From the NCBI RefSeq assembly GCF_014831675.1, contig NZ_VJXY01000063.1, forward strand, positions 1 through 33,314: 33,314 nt of DNA, read 5' to 3'. Both the position numbers and the translations under genes were made by a program. The DNA comes from Komarekiella delphini-convector SJRDD-AB1 (GTDB lineage Bacteria > Cyanobacteriota > Cyanobacteriia > Cyanobacteriales > Nostocaceae). Positions 23,786-30,909 of this stretch are shown in pieces. A model generated the notes under the pieces. It was not told the DNA's origin. It did no database searches and saw only the letters and a program-made list of their open reading frames with translations. The first letter of the stretch is position 1, and the number at the start of each line of letters is the position of its first letter.

Positions 23786-24112
23786 ATAATGCTTAGTTTG
23801 GGAAAAACGTAAATGGGAAGCTATAGACTTCTCTTTACCTACACGCCTGCCCTCCTTTGGTGGTTCAAAAGTAAATTTTTTAACCACTAAGACAAAGACA
23901 CCAAGAAAAATACATTTAATATTTGCATTAATTAGCATAGATGCTCTACTGGGTGAGTTGTACGGACATTTAACGCACCTTAGTAGACTAGCGTTTAACA
24001 AAAGGCTGGTCAGTAGCAAAAACAACTGACAACTGACACGAAAATCCACCCGTATACAGGTGGAATGCTCGTAAATCTATTTAATTCACCACGTTTTTCA
24101 GGAGATACTTTA
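23786..24112. other. cpeC-cpeE spacer with repeat fragments
   Basis: 327 bp without a gene. It contains a dispersed accactaagac-type fragment at about 23882-23902 and a small hairpin tccacc/ggtgga at 24045-24064. It ends in the cpeE ribosome-binding site. A second small gene is not visible. Confidence 0.5.
24100..24104 (+). promoter_or_regulatory. Ribosome-binding site fixing the cpeE start
   Basis: aggag lies eight bases before the ATG at 24113, so the ATG at 24065, which gives a 16-residue extension unlike other linkers, is rejected. Confidence 0.7.
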
Positions 24113-24868
24113 ATGTCACTTTGGGCTATTGATTCACCTAGGGTAGAACTGCGTCCGAACATCACCGAAGATGAATTACAAACGCTAATTCGGACAGTTT
24201 ACAAACAGGTTTTGGGTAATGGGTATTTAATGGACAGTCAGCGCCTAGTAAGTGCTGAATCATTACTGCGCGATCGCAAAATCACAGTACGCGAATTCGT
24301 CAACGCCGTTGCCAAATCAGAACTTTATCAATCCCTGTTTTTTAACTCTTCTTCCCAAAATCGGTTCATTGAACTGAACTTCAAACACCTGCTAGGGCGT
24401 CCTCCTGCTGATCAGTCAGAAATTGCTGAACACGTCCGCATCTACAATGAACAGGGCTACGATGCCGAAATCGAGTCTTATATTGATAGCGAGGAGTATC
24501 AGCAGAGTTTTGGCGATAGTATTGTTCCCTATGCTCGCAGTACTAGCAGCCAAACAGGATTGAAGAATGTCAGCTTTAACCGCACCTTTACCTTATTGAG
24601 AGGAGCGGCTAGCAGTGATAGCGATCGCAAAGCCAAGCTGATCAGTGATGTAGGTGCAAATTTACCCACATCTATCAAGGCTCCTACTGCTGGTGGTTGC
24701 ACCACCACCAGCAAACGCTTCTTGATTAAAGTAATCAAAGGCGCTACTGGCCCCCGTACTCGCTTAGGCAACATTAAATATGTGGTTGACTATAACCAGC
24801 TGTCTCAGCAAGTGCAAAACATTCATAAGACAGGTGGCAAAATTGTCAGCATCACTGAAGTTGCTTAA
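24113..24868 (+). CDS. cpeE: Phycoerythrin-associated rod linker, CpeE-like
   Basis: 251 residues from ATG at 24113 ([20 protein letters not shown]). It has a pfam00427 linker domain at about 10-145 ([59 protein letters not shown]) and a C-terminal CpcD-type domain from about 192 ([20 protein letters not shown], ending [13 protein letters not shown]). The short N terminus, overall length and place after cpeC and before cpeS fit CpeE, the linker near the outer end of phycoerythrin rods. No cpeD-type gene lies between, but a CpeD-like double linker is found downstream of cpeR. The name CpeE is probable rather than proven. Confidence 0.82.
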   Translation: MSLWAIDSPRVELRPNITEDELQTLIRTVYKQVLGNGYLMDSQRLVSAESLLRDRKITVREFVNAVAKSELYQSLFFNSSSQNRFIELNFKHLLGRPPADQSEIAEHVRIYNEQGYDAEIESYIDSEEYQQSFGDSIVPYARSTSSQTGLKNVSFNRTFTLLRGAASSDSDRKAKLISDVGANLPTSIKAPTAGGCTTTSKRFLIKVIKGATGPRTRLGNIKYVVDYNQLSQQVQNIHKTGGKIVSITEVA

Positions 24869-25225
24869 ATTTGTCTGAGTAGAGATAAAAAAGGCAGAAA
24901 GGCTGATCAAACAGCAGCCAATACGGTTCGGTTAAAGGGGAAAGGGAAAAGGGAAAATGTTTGAATTCACCCTTCCCCTTTACCCAGACCACAATAAAGG
25001 TGGAATGCTTATCCGAATCGTATTCAAACAGCAGCAATTCTGACCTTTTTTACTTAAACGATACCAGGTCGTAGTGGTTTCCGCTACGATCAGTGTCCTT
25101 AGCATTTACACCCCCGAATGATAGTTGCAGCTGTGAGCAAGGGGACTACTATATAGACTGAGAGAATAATTCTTTAGCCAAGATATCTCTTGGATTTTAA
25201 GCTACTTTTTCAAATCACTTTTGTA
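24869..25225. other. cpeE-cpeS spacer carrying a MITE-like insertion
   Basis: 357 bp without a gene. The central 24920-25024 is a palindromic insertion between 11-bp direct repeats. Behind it is a small hairpin gtagtggtttccgctac at about 25070-25086. In relatives these genes are usually co-transcribed with short spacers, so this gap may reduce or uncouple cpeSTR expression. Confidence 0.5.
24920..25024. mobile_element. MITE-like palindrome with 11-bp flanking direct repeats
   Basis: Ends aatacggttcgg (24920-24931) and ccgaatcgtatt (25013-25024) are inverted repeats with one mismatch. Further in, aaaggggaaaggg (24934-24946) pairs with cccttccccttt (24970-24981). The sequence caaacagcagc flanks both sides (24908-24918 and 25025-25035), as expected for a target-site duplication. 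No coding capacity. Confidence 0.75.
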
Positions 25226-25762
25226 ATGAAAATTACCGAATTCTTTGAACAGTCAATTGGGCAATGGCGATCGCAGCGTAGCGGTCATCATTTAGCATTC
25301 GCCCACTTTGAAGAAGTGCTTTCTACGATTGACATTGAGGCCCTGAACGTCGAAGAACCGGAGGTTTTGGAAATCTGTAAATTGTATGATATTGACCCTG
25401 CAAGTATCACCCATCCTTTTCGGATGACTTGGGAGGGAGAGTCAGACTGGGACGATAAACCGCTTTCTGGTAGTACTGTGTTAGTGCCAATTCCCGATCC
25501 AGAAAATCCCTCTAGAGGTAAACTCTTGCGGGATAAAGGATACGCGGAAACAATTCCAGCAGTGAGCAAATATCACCTAAGTGACGATGGTATCTTTACC
25601 CTGCTAACAGAGTATGACCACGCTGCGGCTGAAGAACGAATTTGGTTTGCTAACCCGAATCTCAGATTTCGGGTAGCGATGATTAAAACCAGTGATGGTA
25701 AAGGAGTGACTACAGCTTCCTTTTCTTCAGAAATTCGTTCTTTGTCAAGTCCAACAAGTTAA
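25226..25762 (+). CDS. cpeS: Phycoerythrin bilin lyase CpeS (S-type)
   Basis: 178 residues from ATG at 25226 (MKITEFFEQSIGQWRSQRSG); a TTG frame 12 codons earlier is rejected. S-type lyase motifs are FFEQSIGQWRSQRSGHHLAF, FRMTWEGESDW, RGKLLRDKGYAETIPAVSKY, SDDGIFTLLTEYDHAAAEER and IWFANPNLRFRVAMIKTSDG. CpeS attaches phycoerythrobilin to Cys82 of the phycoerythrin beta subunit in Fremyella and has a lipocalin-like fold. It lies in the order cpeC-cpeE-cpeS-cpeT-cpeR, as in known phycoerythrin operons, which supports the name over other S-type lyases. It differs clearly from the S-type paralog at 18949. Confidence 0.9.
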   Translation: MKITEFFEQSIGQWRSQRSGHHLAFAHFEEVLSTIDIEALNVEEPEVLEICKLYDIDPASITHPFRMTWEGESDWDDKPLSGSTVLVPIPDPENPSRGKLLRDKGYAETIPAVSKYHLSDDGIFTLLTEYDHAAAEERIWFANPNLRFRVAMIKTSDGKGVTTASFSSEIRSLSSPTS

Positions 25763-25824
25763 TAATCTTGAGTTAAAACATAAAAGAATCATTTAGTTTT
25801 GTCTTGTTGCTCCTGAGGTTGAAT

Positions 25825-26454
25825 ATGACGATAGCGCCCAGTGGTTCTAGCACCAACGCTAGCGATTTGCTCACCTTAGCTTGTTGGATGGCAGGAGATT
25901 TTAGCAACCACAAGCAATCTTTTGCAAATCCTCAACTTTTCGCTCACATCCACATTTTTTTTCGTCCTTTACCATTTGATTTTTTTTCTGCTATTGGTTT
26001 TTATTCTGAGCAAGTATATGACTACGATTTATGGACACCCTATCGACAGGGAGTACATAGACTAGTAGATTGGGGCGATCGCATCTATATCGAAAACTAC
26101 AGTTTGAAAGACCCTGTGCTTTATGCAGGTGCAGCTCGTGAATTAGATATTCTCAAAACTATCACTCCAAATAGCATTGAACGGCGTTATCACTGTTCAA
26201 TGGTTTTTGTGCGAGAGGGTGAAATGTTTCGAGGTAGTGTGGAGCCAGGAAATCAATGTCTGATTCCTCGCAATGGTCATCAAACATATCTAATCAGCGA
26301 CGCAGAAGTAACCGAGCATACTTGGACAAGTTTAGACAAAGGCATGGATGTTGAAACCCACGAGCAAATATGGGGTTCAAAGGCTGGGCCTTTGCGGTTT
26401 GAAAAACAGGAAAGTTTTGCCGATGAATTAGATGCGGTTAGCGCATTATGTTAA
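25825..26454 (+). CDS. cpeT: Phycoerythrin bilin lyase CpeT (T-type)
   Basis: 209 residues from ATG at 25825 with gagg upstream; the TTG frame from 25804 is a poor start. T-type lyase motifs are LLTLACWMAGDFSNHKQSFA, HIHIFFRPLPFDFFSAIGFY, SEQVYDYDLWTPYRQGVHRL, RYHCSMVFVREGEMFRGSVE and TYLISDAEVTEHTWTSLDKG. T-type lyases load the third-cysteine site of beta subunits (Cys153 in phycocyanin, about Cys165 in phycoerythrin). It follows cpeS after 62 bp, and its stop codon overlaps the first possible ATG of cpeR (ATGTTAA). Identity is well supported by motifs and order. Confidence 0.92.
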   Translation: MTIAPSGSSTNASDLLTLACWMAGDFSNHKQSFANPQLFAHIHIFFRPLPFDFFSAIGFYSEQVYDYDLWTPYRQGVHRLVDWGDRIYIENYSLKDPVLYAGAARELDILKTITPNSIERRYHCSMVFVREGEMFRGSVEPGNQCLIPRNGHQTYLISDAEVTEHTWTSLDKGMDVETHEQIWGSKAGPLRFEKQESFADELDAVSALC

Positions 26455-26786
26455 TTCAGCTTGAGGCTATTGAAACCAAAATGTTGCCTCCACAGGCTGA
26501 AAAAAGGATGCGTTGCTGGATTCGCAGTCGCCACTTGATTTGTTCCGGTAACTTTTTTATATTCGAGACATTAGAGTATACGACGATTGAAAGATTTTCT
26601 GAATGTGTCGCTTCTTTAGGAGGATCAGTAATATCTGTTGACCCAGTTAATAAAATTTGGATGGGTGAGCATCGCCAAGTCATTTTATATCAGGCAAAAG
26701 CTAGTTTACATACCCCTCATCACACTTTGAAACAATACTGGATAAAATACGGTGGTTTCTACACTAGATTTGATGAGCGCGTTTGA
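26448..26786 (+). CDS. cpeR: Phycoerythrin operon activator CpeR
   Basis: 112 residues from ATG at 26448, or 101 from ATG at 26481 (MLPPQAEKRMRCWIRSRHLI), where CpeR proteins usually begin; the first start overlaps the cpeT stop, the second has a rather distant gagg. The sequence matches the CpeR family: CWIRSRHLICSGNFFIFETL, ECVASLGGSVISVDPVN, HRQVILYQAKASLHTPHHTL and QYWIKYGGFYTRFDERV at the C terminus. In Fremyella, CpeR is needed for cpeBA (and pebAB) expression in green light and is made from the end of the cpeCDESTR transcript. The same position here suggests the same job. How it acts on DNA is not known. Confidence 0.88.
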   Translation: MLIQLEAIETKMLPPQAEKRMRCWIRSRHLICSGNFFIFETLEYTTIERFSECVASLGGSVISVDPVNKIWMGEHRQVILYQAKASLHTPHHTLKQYWIKYGGFYTRFDERV

Positions 26787-26824
26787 AAATAAATAGATAA
26801 GTTGACATAAAGTTAACAGTTAGT

Positions 26825-26897
26825 GACGGCTAATTGTTAATTGCTAATTGCTAATTTTTTCAGACTATTAGCTATTAGTTATTAACTGTTAGCCGTC
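26825..26897. repeat. Long imperfect hairpin built on heptamer repeats
   Basis: gacggctaa (26825-26833) and ttagccgtc (26889-26897) are perfect arms. The interior, attgctaa units on the left and ctattagtt units on the right, also pairs partly. It lies in the gap between cpeR and the tandem linker gene and could end the cpe transcript or be a small mobile palindrome. Confidence 0.65.
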
Positions 26898-27062
26898 TAA
26901 TTTTGTTAGAAAATGTAACTAAAAAACTCCCCAAAACTTGATAACTTAATCCTGACTGGAAAGAGGATCAGAAAATATTAGTGCTTATTTGTACTATAAA
27001 GCGCTAACAATTACTTAGCTCCCATTACCTTTAAAAATATTGTTTTTTAGGAGGTTGTTGAA

Positions 27063-28802
27063 ATGGTTAGTAGTTTTATCAACCCTGTGATTAGTAGCGC
27101 CTCGCAATTGGGTGTAGGATTGTTTGAAGACTCAAACCCGATTCAGCAACGGATAGGTAGCTCTGAAGAAGAATTTGAAACCTTGATTAGAGCCGTATAC
27201 AGGCAAGTTTTAGGTAATACTTATGTTATGGAAAGTGAGCGACTCACAGTCCCAGAGTCGCAACTCAAGCAGGGGGAACTTAGTGTCCGCGAGTTTGTGC
27301 GTCAAGTGGCTAAATCGGAACTTTACCGATCGCGCTTTTTCGATAACTACCCCCGCTACCGTGCCGTTGAACTTAATTTTAAGCATTTACTTGGTCGTGC
27401 ACCTGATGACCACGCCGAGATGGTACATCACACACATCTACTGGATGAAAGCGGCTTTGCAGCTGAAATCGACTCTTATGTTGATAGTGATGAGTACAAA
27501 GCAGCATTTGGTGAAGACACAGTACCGTTTTACCGGGGTTATAAAACCCAAACAGGTAAAAATCTTGCTGGGTTTACCTACCTGTTCCAATTGCTGCGCG
27601 GTGCTTCTAGCAGCGACCAATCCAGCGTTAAGGGAAGTCGCTCTGGACTGAATCGCTCACTGATCACCAATACTCCCAAAGCGATCGCGCCACCTTTAGG
27701 TGCTACATCAGGTGCTACAACCGATGTCAATAGATTTCTGGCGAATATTCTCAACCTCAAGTCTCAGCCATTAGTAACTCCTACCCGAACCAACCCAACT
27801 ATGCAAACCTTATCAGACGACGAAATCAGACAAAGACAGTATCAAGCATTTTCCCAGACACAACCAATTGAACTATGGTTTGGTGCTTCAGCTGATGAAA
27901 TCGAAATCGTGATTCAAGCGGTTTATCGCCAAGTATTGGGCAATGCTTACGTTATGGAAAGTGAGCGGCTCACTGTCCCAGAATCTCAACTCAAGCAAGG
28001 TGTAATTACCGTCCGCGAGTTTGTCCGTCAGATTGCTAAGTCACAGTTGTATCGCTCCAGATTTTTTGACAACGTTTACCGCTACCGCGCCATTGAGTTG
28101 AACTTTAAACACCTGCTAGGTCGTGCTCCCGATGACTACTCAGAGACAATTCATCACAGCAACATTCTGGATGAACAAGGTTTTGAAGCAGATATTGATT
28201 CCTACCTTGATAGCGACGAGTATTTAGATGCCTTTGGGGAAAACATCGTGCCATATTATCGGGGTTACAAAACCCAAACAGGCACAAAAATATTGGAATT
28301 TACCAACATGCTGCAATTGGTGCGTAGCAATTCCAGCAGCGACAAAAATCTAGCATCGAATAATAAGCCTCAGCTGGTGCGATCGCTAATTACTAATACT
28401 CCTTACGGTAAGCTGAAATCCACGGATGTGAGTGCATTACTAGCTGATCTATTCAAGCCTAAGCCAGATGCCCAAGTTAATACGTTTGTTGCAGCTCGCA
28501 CCCAAGCCGAACAAGGCTTGCGGCAAAAAATTCAAGAGCAAGAAAGCCAAATTACAGCTTTGCAACAACAACTAGCAGAATTACGACCTTTTGCTAGCAT
28601 CGGTACAACACAATTTAGTAGTAGTTGGCAGTCTTCTAGTTCTGTGACAAGTACAGACGAATATACATCTCTGCAACAACAAGCTGACGCGCAGGCAAAA
28701 CAGATTACCTCTTTACAAGAGCAAATTGCTGATACTCGACGGTTTGCCACAATCGGAGAAGCCCGGTTGAATAAGTGGCGCAGTCGCGTTTTTAATGGCT
28801 AA
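27063..28802 (+). CDS. Tandem (two-domain) CpeD-like phycoerythrin rod linker with coiled-coil tail
   Basis: 579 residues, twice the usual linker length. Two pfam00427 linker domains lie at about 25-205 ([60 protein letters not shown]) and 265-445 ([60 protein letters not shown]). Both resemble single-domain CpeD. From about 478 to the end is a Gln/Glu-rich coiled coil with a repeated motif (QQLAELRPFASIGTTQF and EQIADTRRFATIGEARLNKW), ending RSRVFNG; there is no CpcD domain. aggagg precedes the ATG and a terminator follows, so it is a separate unit after cpeR. It could hold two phycoerythrin hexamers in one rod. Confidence 0.85.
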   Translation: MVSSFINPVISSASQLGVGLFEDSNPIQQRIGSSEEEFETLIRAVYRQVLGNTYVMESERLTVPESQLKQGELSVREFVRQVAKSELYRSRFFDNYPRYRAVELNFKHLLGRAPDDHAEMVHHTHLLDESGFAAEIDSYVDSDEYKAAFGEDTVPFYRGYKTQTGKNLAGFTYLFQLLRGASSSDQSSVKGSRSGLNRSLITNTPKAIAPPLGATSGATTDVNRFLANILNLKSQPLVTPTRTNPTMQTLSDDEIRQRQYQAFSQTQPIELWFGASADEIEIVIQAVYRQVLGNAYVMESERLTVPESQLKQGVITVREFVRQIAKSQLYRSRFFDNVYRYRAIELNFKHLLGRAPDDYSETIHHSNILDEQGFEADIDSYLDSDEYLDAFGENIVPYYRGYKTQTGTKILEFTNMLQLVRSNSSSDKNLASNNKPQLVRSLITNTPYGKLKSTDVSALLADLFKPKPDAQVNTFVAARTQAEQGLRQKIQEQESQITALQQQLAELRPFASIGTTQFSSSWQSSSSVTSTDEYTSLQQQADAQAKQITSLQEQIADTRRFATIGEARLNKWRSRVFNG

Positions 28803-28836
28803 TATCATATTCGGTTGATTAACCATCATACTTACA

Positions 28837-28908
28837 ACCCCACCTCTAGCCCCTCTTCACAAGCAGTAAAGGAGATTTTGGCGTCAGCTAAAAGCGAGGT
28901 GGGGTTTT
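28837..28908 (+). terminator. Terminator after the tandem linker gene
   Basis: aaccccacctc (28837-28847) and gaggtggggtt (28896-28906) are perfect 11-bp arms around a loop of about 48 bases, followed by tttt and att. It lies 34 bp after the stop. Confidence 0.65.
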
Positions 28909-28967
28909 ATTATTATGGACAATTTGCTGATCAGGACACAACACAGACTAACATGCACTCCATCGTT

Positions 28968-29831
28968 TTATGTTTCCGATTGTGCAGCTTGCCTAACAAC
29001 TTGTTCATCCAAATCTAAAGCTTGAGCTATCTGCTCAATACTCAACCCTAAAGCCAATAACTGAGGTATTGTTTCTAGTTTTCCTTCTAGCTTTCCTTCT
29101 AGCTTTCCTTCTAGTTTTCCTTCTAGCTTTCCTTCTAGCTTCCCTTCTAGCTTTCCTTCTTCTTTACCTTGCTGTTTGCCCTCTGTAAAAACTTCTTGGT
29201 AAAATCTAGTTTGCTTTAACTCACTTAATCCAAACATTTTTGCCATCTCCTCCCGGCTCAAGCGCGGCAATTTATAGATTAATATCGTTTCAATCAATTG
29301 TATAATTTCCCGCTGTTGGGCGGTATCCATAATTTCTTGTCGAGCGCTGTTTACTATCTCTATAGCTTTTGCTGTTGCAGTTGATTCTGGTTCTACGATT
29401 AATTTTACTGTCTCAATCCCGATTGATGATGACTCTATCGAGGTTAATTCATCTAGATAAACGCGAGTTACTCTTTGGGAGTTAAGTAATTCTGTGTATC
29501 TTTCTGTATCTCCAGTATCAATGCTGCGGTTAGGAAAGATAACGACACTACGCCAGGTGTTAGTTAATTCGGTTTTATCGAGATAGTTAAAGATTTCAGT
29601 AAACAAACGTGAATAAATTTTTTTGTCTGGTTGAAATTGAACTTCAGCAAAATAAATGGCTAGTTCTGGTGCATTTGGCAAGAATACGCCATCGATTCTA
29701 AATGCTAGTTGTTTAACTTCAACTGAGGAAAATTGATAAGCATTGGCAAGTGATGGCGGCTGGTTTATTAGTTCAAAGAAGGTGCTGGGGAGACTCTGGA
29801 AGATGCGATAAAATATACTGTCGGTTTTCAA
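28968..29831 (-). CDS. Rpn-family putative transposase/nuclease (DUF2887), copy 1
   Basis: 287 residues from TTG at 29831 (LKTDSIFYRIFQSLPSTFFE); relatives begin at this same MKTD point, so the upstream extension to 29915 is rejected, though no good ribosome-binding site is seen. The core has the PD-(D/E)XK pattern typical of this group: FRIDGVFLP, then LAIYFAEVQFQPDKKIYSRL, then the FTEIFNYLDK helix. The C terminus contains six LEGK units followed by ETIPQLLALGLSIEQIAQAL. Rpn/DUF2887 proteins are abundant, often duplicated genes in cyanobacteria; Rpn proteins of E. coli are DNA nucleases that promote recombination. It is transcribed toward the tandem linker gene. No target is known. Confidence 0.75.
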   Translation of the reverse strand: MKTDSIFYRIFQSLPSTFFELINQPPSLANAYQFSSVEVKQLAFRIDGVFLPNAPELAIYFAEVQFQPDKKIYSRLFTEIFNYLDKTELTNTWRSVVIFPNRSIDTGDTERYTELLNSQRVTRVYLDELTSIESSSIGIETVKLIVEPESTATAKAIEIVNSARQEIMDTAQQREIIQLIETILIYKLPRLSREEMAKMFGLSELKQTRFYQEVFTEGKQQGKEEGKLEGKLEGKLEGKLEGKLEGKLEGKLETIPQLLALGLSIEQIAQALDLDEQVVRQAAQSET

Positions 29832-29971
29832 ATCAGCTAGTTTTTCTGTTAATGAACGTATTTTACAGTTCGGCGATCGCTTAATTATCCAACGTCCAAA
29901 ATTGAGTACAAGCAAGCGTCTTACTCAGTACCAAACTTGGTATAACAGAGGCTAACGCGCACTCCATCGTT

Positions 29972-30811
29972 TTATGGTTCCGATTGTGTAGCTTGCCTAA
30001 CAACTTGTTCGTCCAAACCTAAAGCTTGAGCTATTTGCTCAATACTCAATCCTAAAGCCAATAACTGAGGTATTGTTTCTAGCTTCCCTTCTAGCTTCCC
30101 TTCTAGCTTTCCTTCTAGCTTTCCTTCTAGCTTTCCTTCTTCTTTACCTTCCTGCTTGCCCTCTGTAAAAACTTCTTGGTAAAATCTAGTTTGCTTTAAC
30201 TCACTTAATCCGAACATTTTTGCCATCTCCTCCCGGCTCAAGCGCGGCAATTTATAGATTAATATCGTTTCAATCAATTGTATAATTTCCCGCTGTTGGG
30301 CGGTATCCATAATTTCTTGTCGAGCGCTGTTTACTATCTCTATAGCTTTTGCTGTTGCAGTTGATTCTGGTTCTACGATTAATTTTACTGTCTCAATCCC
30401 GATTGATGATGACTCTATCGAGGTTAATTCATCTAGATAAACGCGAGTTACTCTTTGGGAGTTAAGTAATTCTGTGTATCTTTCTGTATCTCCAGTATCA
30501 ATGCTGCGGTTAGGAAAGATAACGACACTACGCCAGGTGTTAGTTAATTCGGTTTTATCGAGATAGTTAAAGATTTCAGTAAACAAACGTGAATAAATTT
30601 TTTTGTCTGGTTGAAATTGAACTTCAGCAAAATAAATGGCTAGTTCTGGTGCATTTGGCAAGAATACGCCATCGATTCTAAATGCTAGTTGTTTAACTTC
30701 AACTGAGGAAAATTGATAAGCATTGGCAAGTGATGGCGGCTGGTTTATTAGTTCAAAGAAGGTGCTGGGGAGACTCTGGAAGATGCGATAAAATATACTG
30801 TCGGTTTTCAA
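29972..30811 (-). CDS. Rpn-family putative transposase/nuclease (DUF2887), copy 2
   Basis: 279 residues from TTG at 30811, nearly identical to copy 1 apart from four instead of six LEGK units and a few substitutions near the C terminus (ALGLDEQ versus ALDLDEQ). The catalytic-type residues (RIDGVFLP, EVQFQ) are the same. A longer frame starts at an ATG at 30904 that lies within a small palindrome next to cpeY (30887-30905) and is rejected for lack of family similarity. It follows cpeY on the same strand. The repeat-number difference marks replication slippage after duplication. Confidence 0.75.
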   Translation of the reverse strand: MKTDSIFYRIFQSLPSTFFELINQPPSLANAYQFSSVEVKQLAFRIDGVFLPNAPELAIYFAEVQFQPDKKIYSRLFTEIFNYLDKTELTNTWRSVVIFPNRSIDTGDTERYTELLNSQRVTRVYLDELTSIESSSIGIETVKLIVEPESTATAKAIEIVNSARQEIMDTAQQREIIQLIETILIYKLPRLSREEMAKMFGLSELKQTRFYQEVFTEGKQEGKEEGKLEGKLEGKLEGKLEGKLETIPQLLALGLSIEQIAQALGLDEQVVRQATQSEP

Positions 30812-30886
30812 ATCAGCTAGTTTTTCTGTTAATGAACGTATTTTACAGTTCGGCGATCGCTTAATTATCCAACGTGCAAAATGGAA

Positions 30887-30905
30887 GATGGGCAAAATGC
30901 CCATC
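30887..30905. repeat. Small perfect palindrome before cpeY
   Basis: gatgggca and tgcccatc enclose aaa. It lies right at the end of the duplicated block and just after the cpeY stop codon. Confidence 0.55.
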
Positions 30906-30909
30906 CCTA

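Larger units (their letters stand above)
28946..30889. repeat. Tandem duplication of about 0.95 kb
   Basis: Bases of about 28946-29898 and 29950-30880 are near-identical, including the ends (gactaac...gcactccatcgtttt on the left, gatcgcttaattatccaacgt on the right). The copies differ at scattered bases and in the number of 12-bp units coding LEGK. Each copy carries one DUF2887 gene. The arrangement is a recent duplication. Confidence 0.9.

Noticed and set aside
27223-27651. 142-residue frame inside the tandem linker gene
   Set aside because: It overlaps a clear two-domain linker in another frame and shows no family features.
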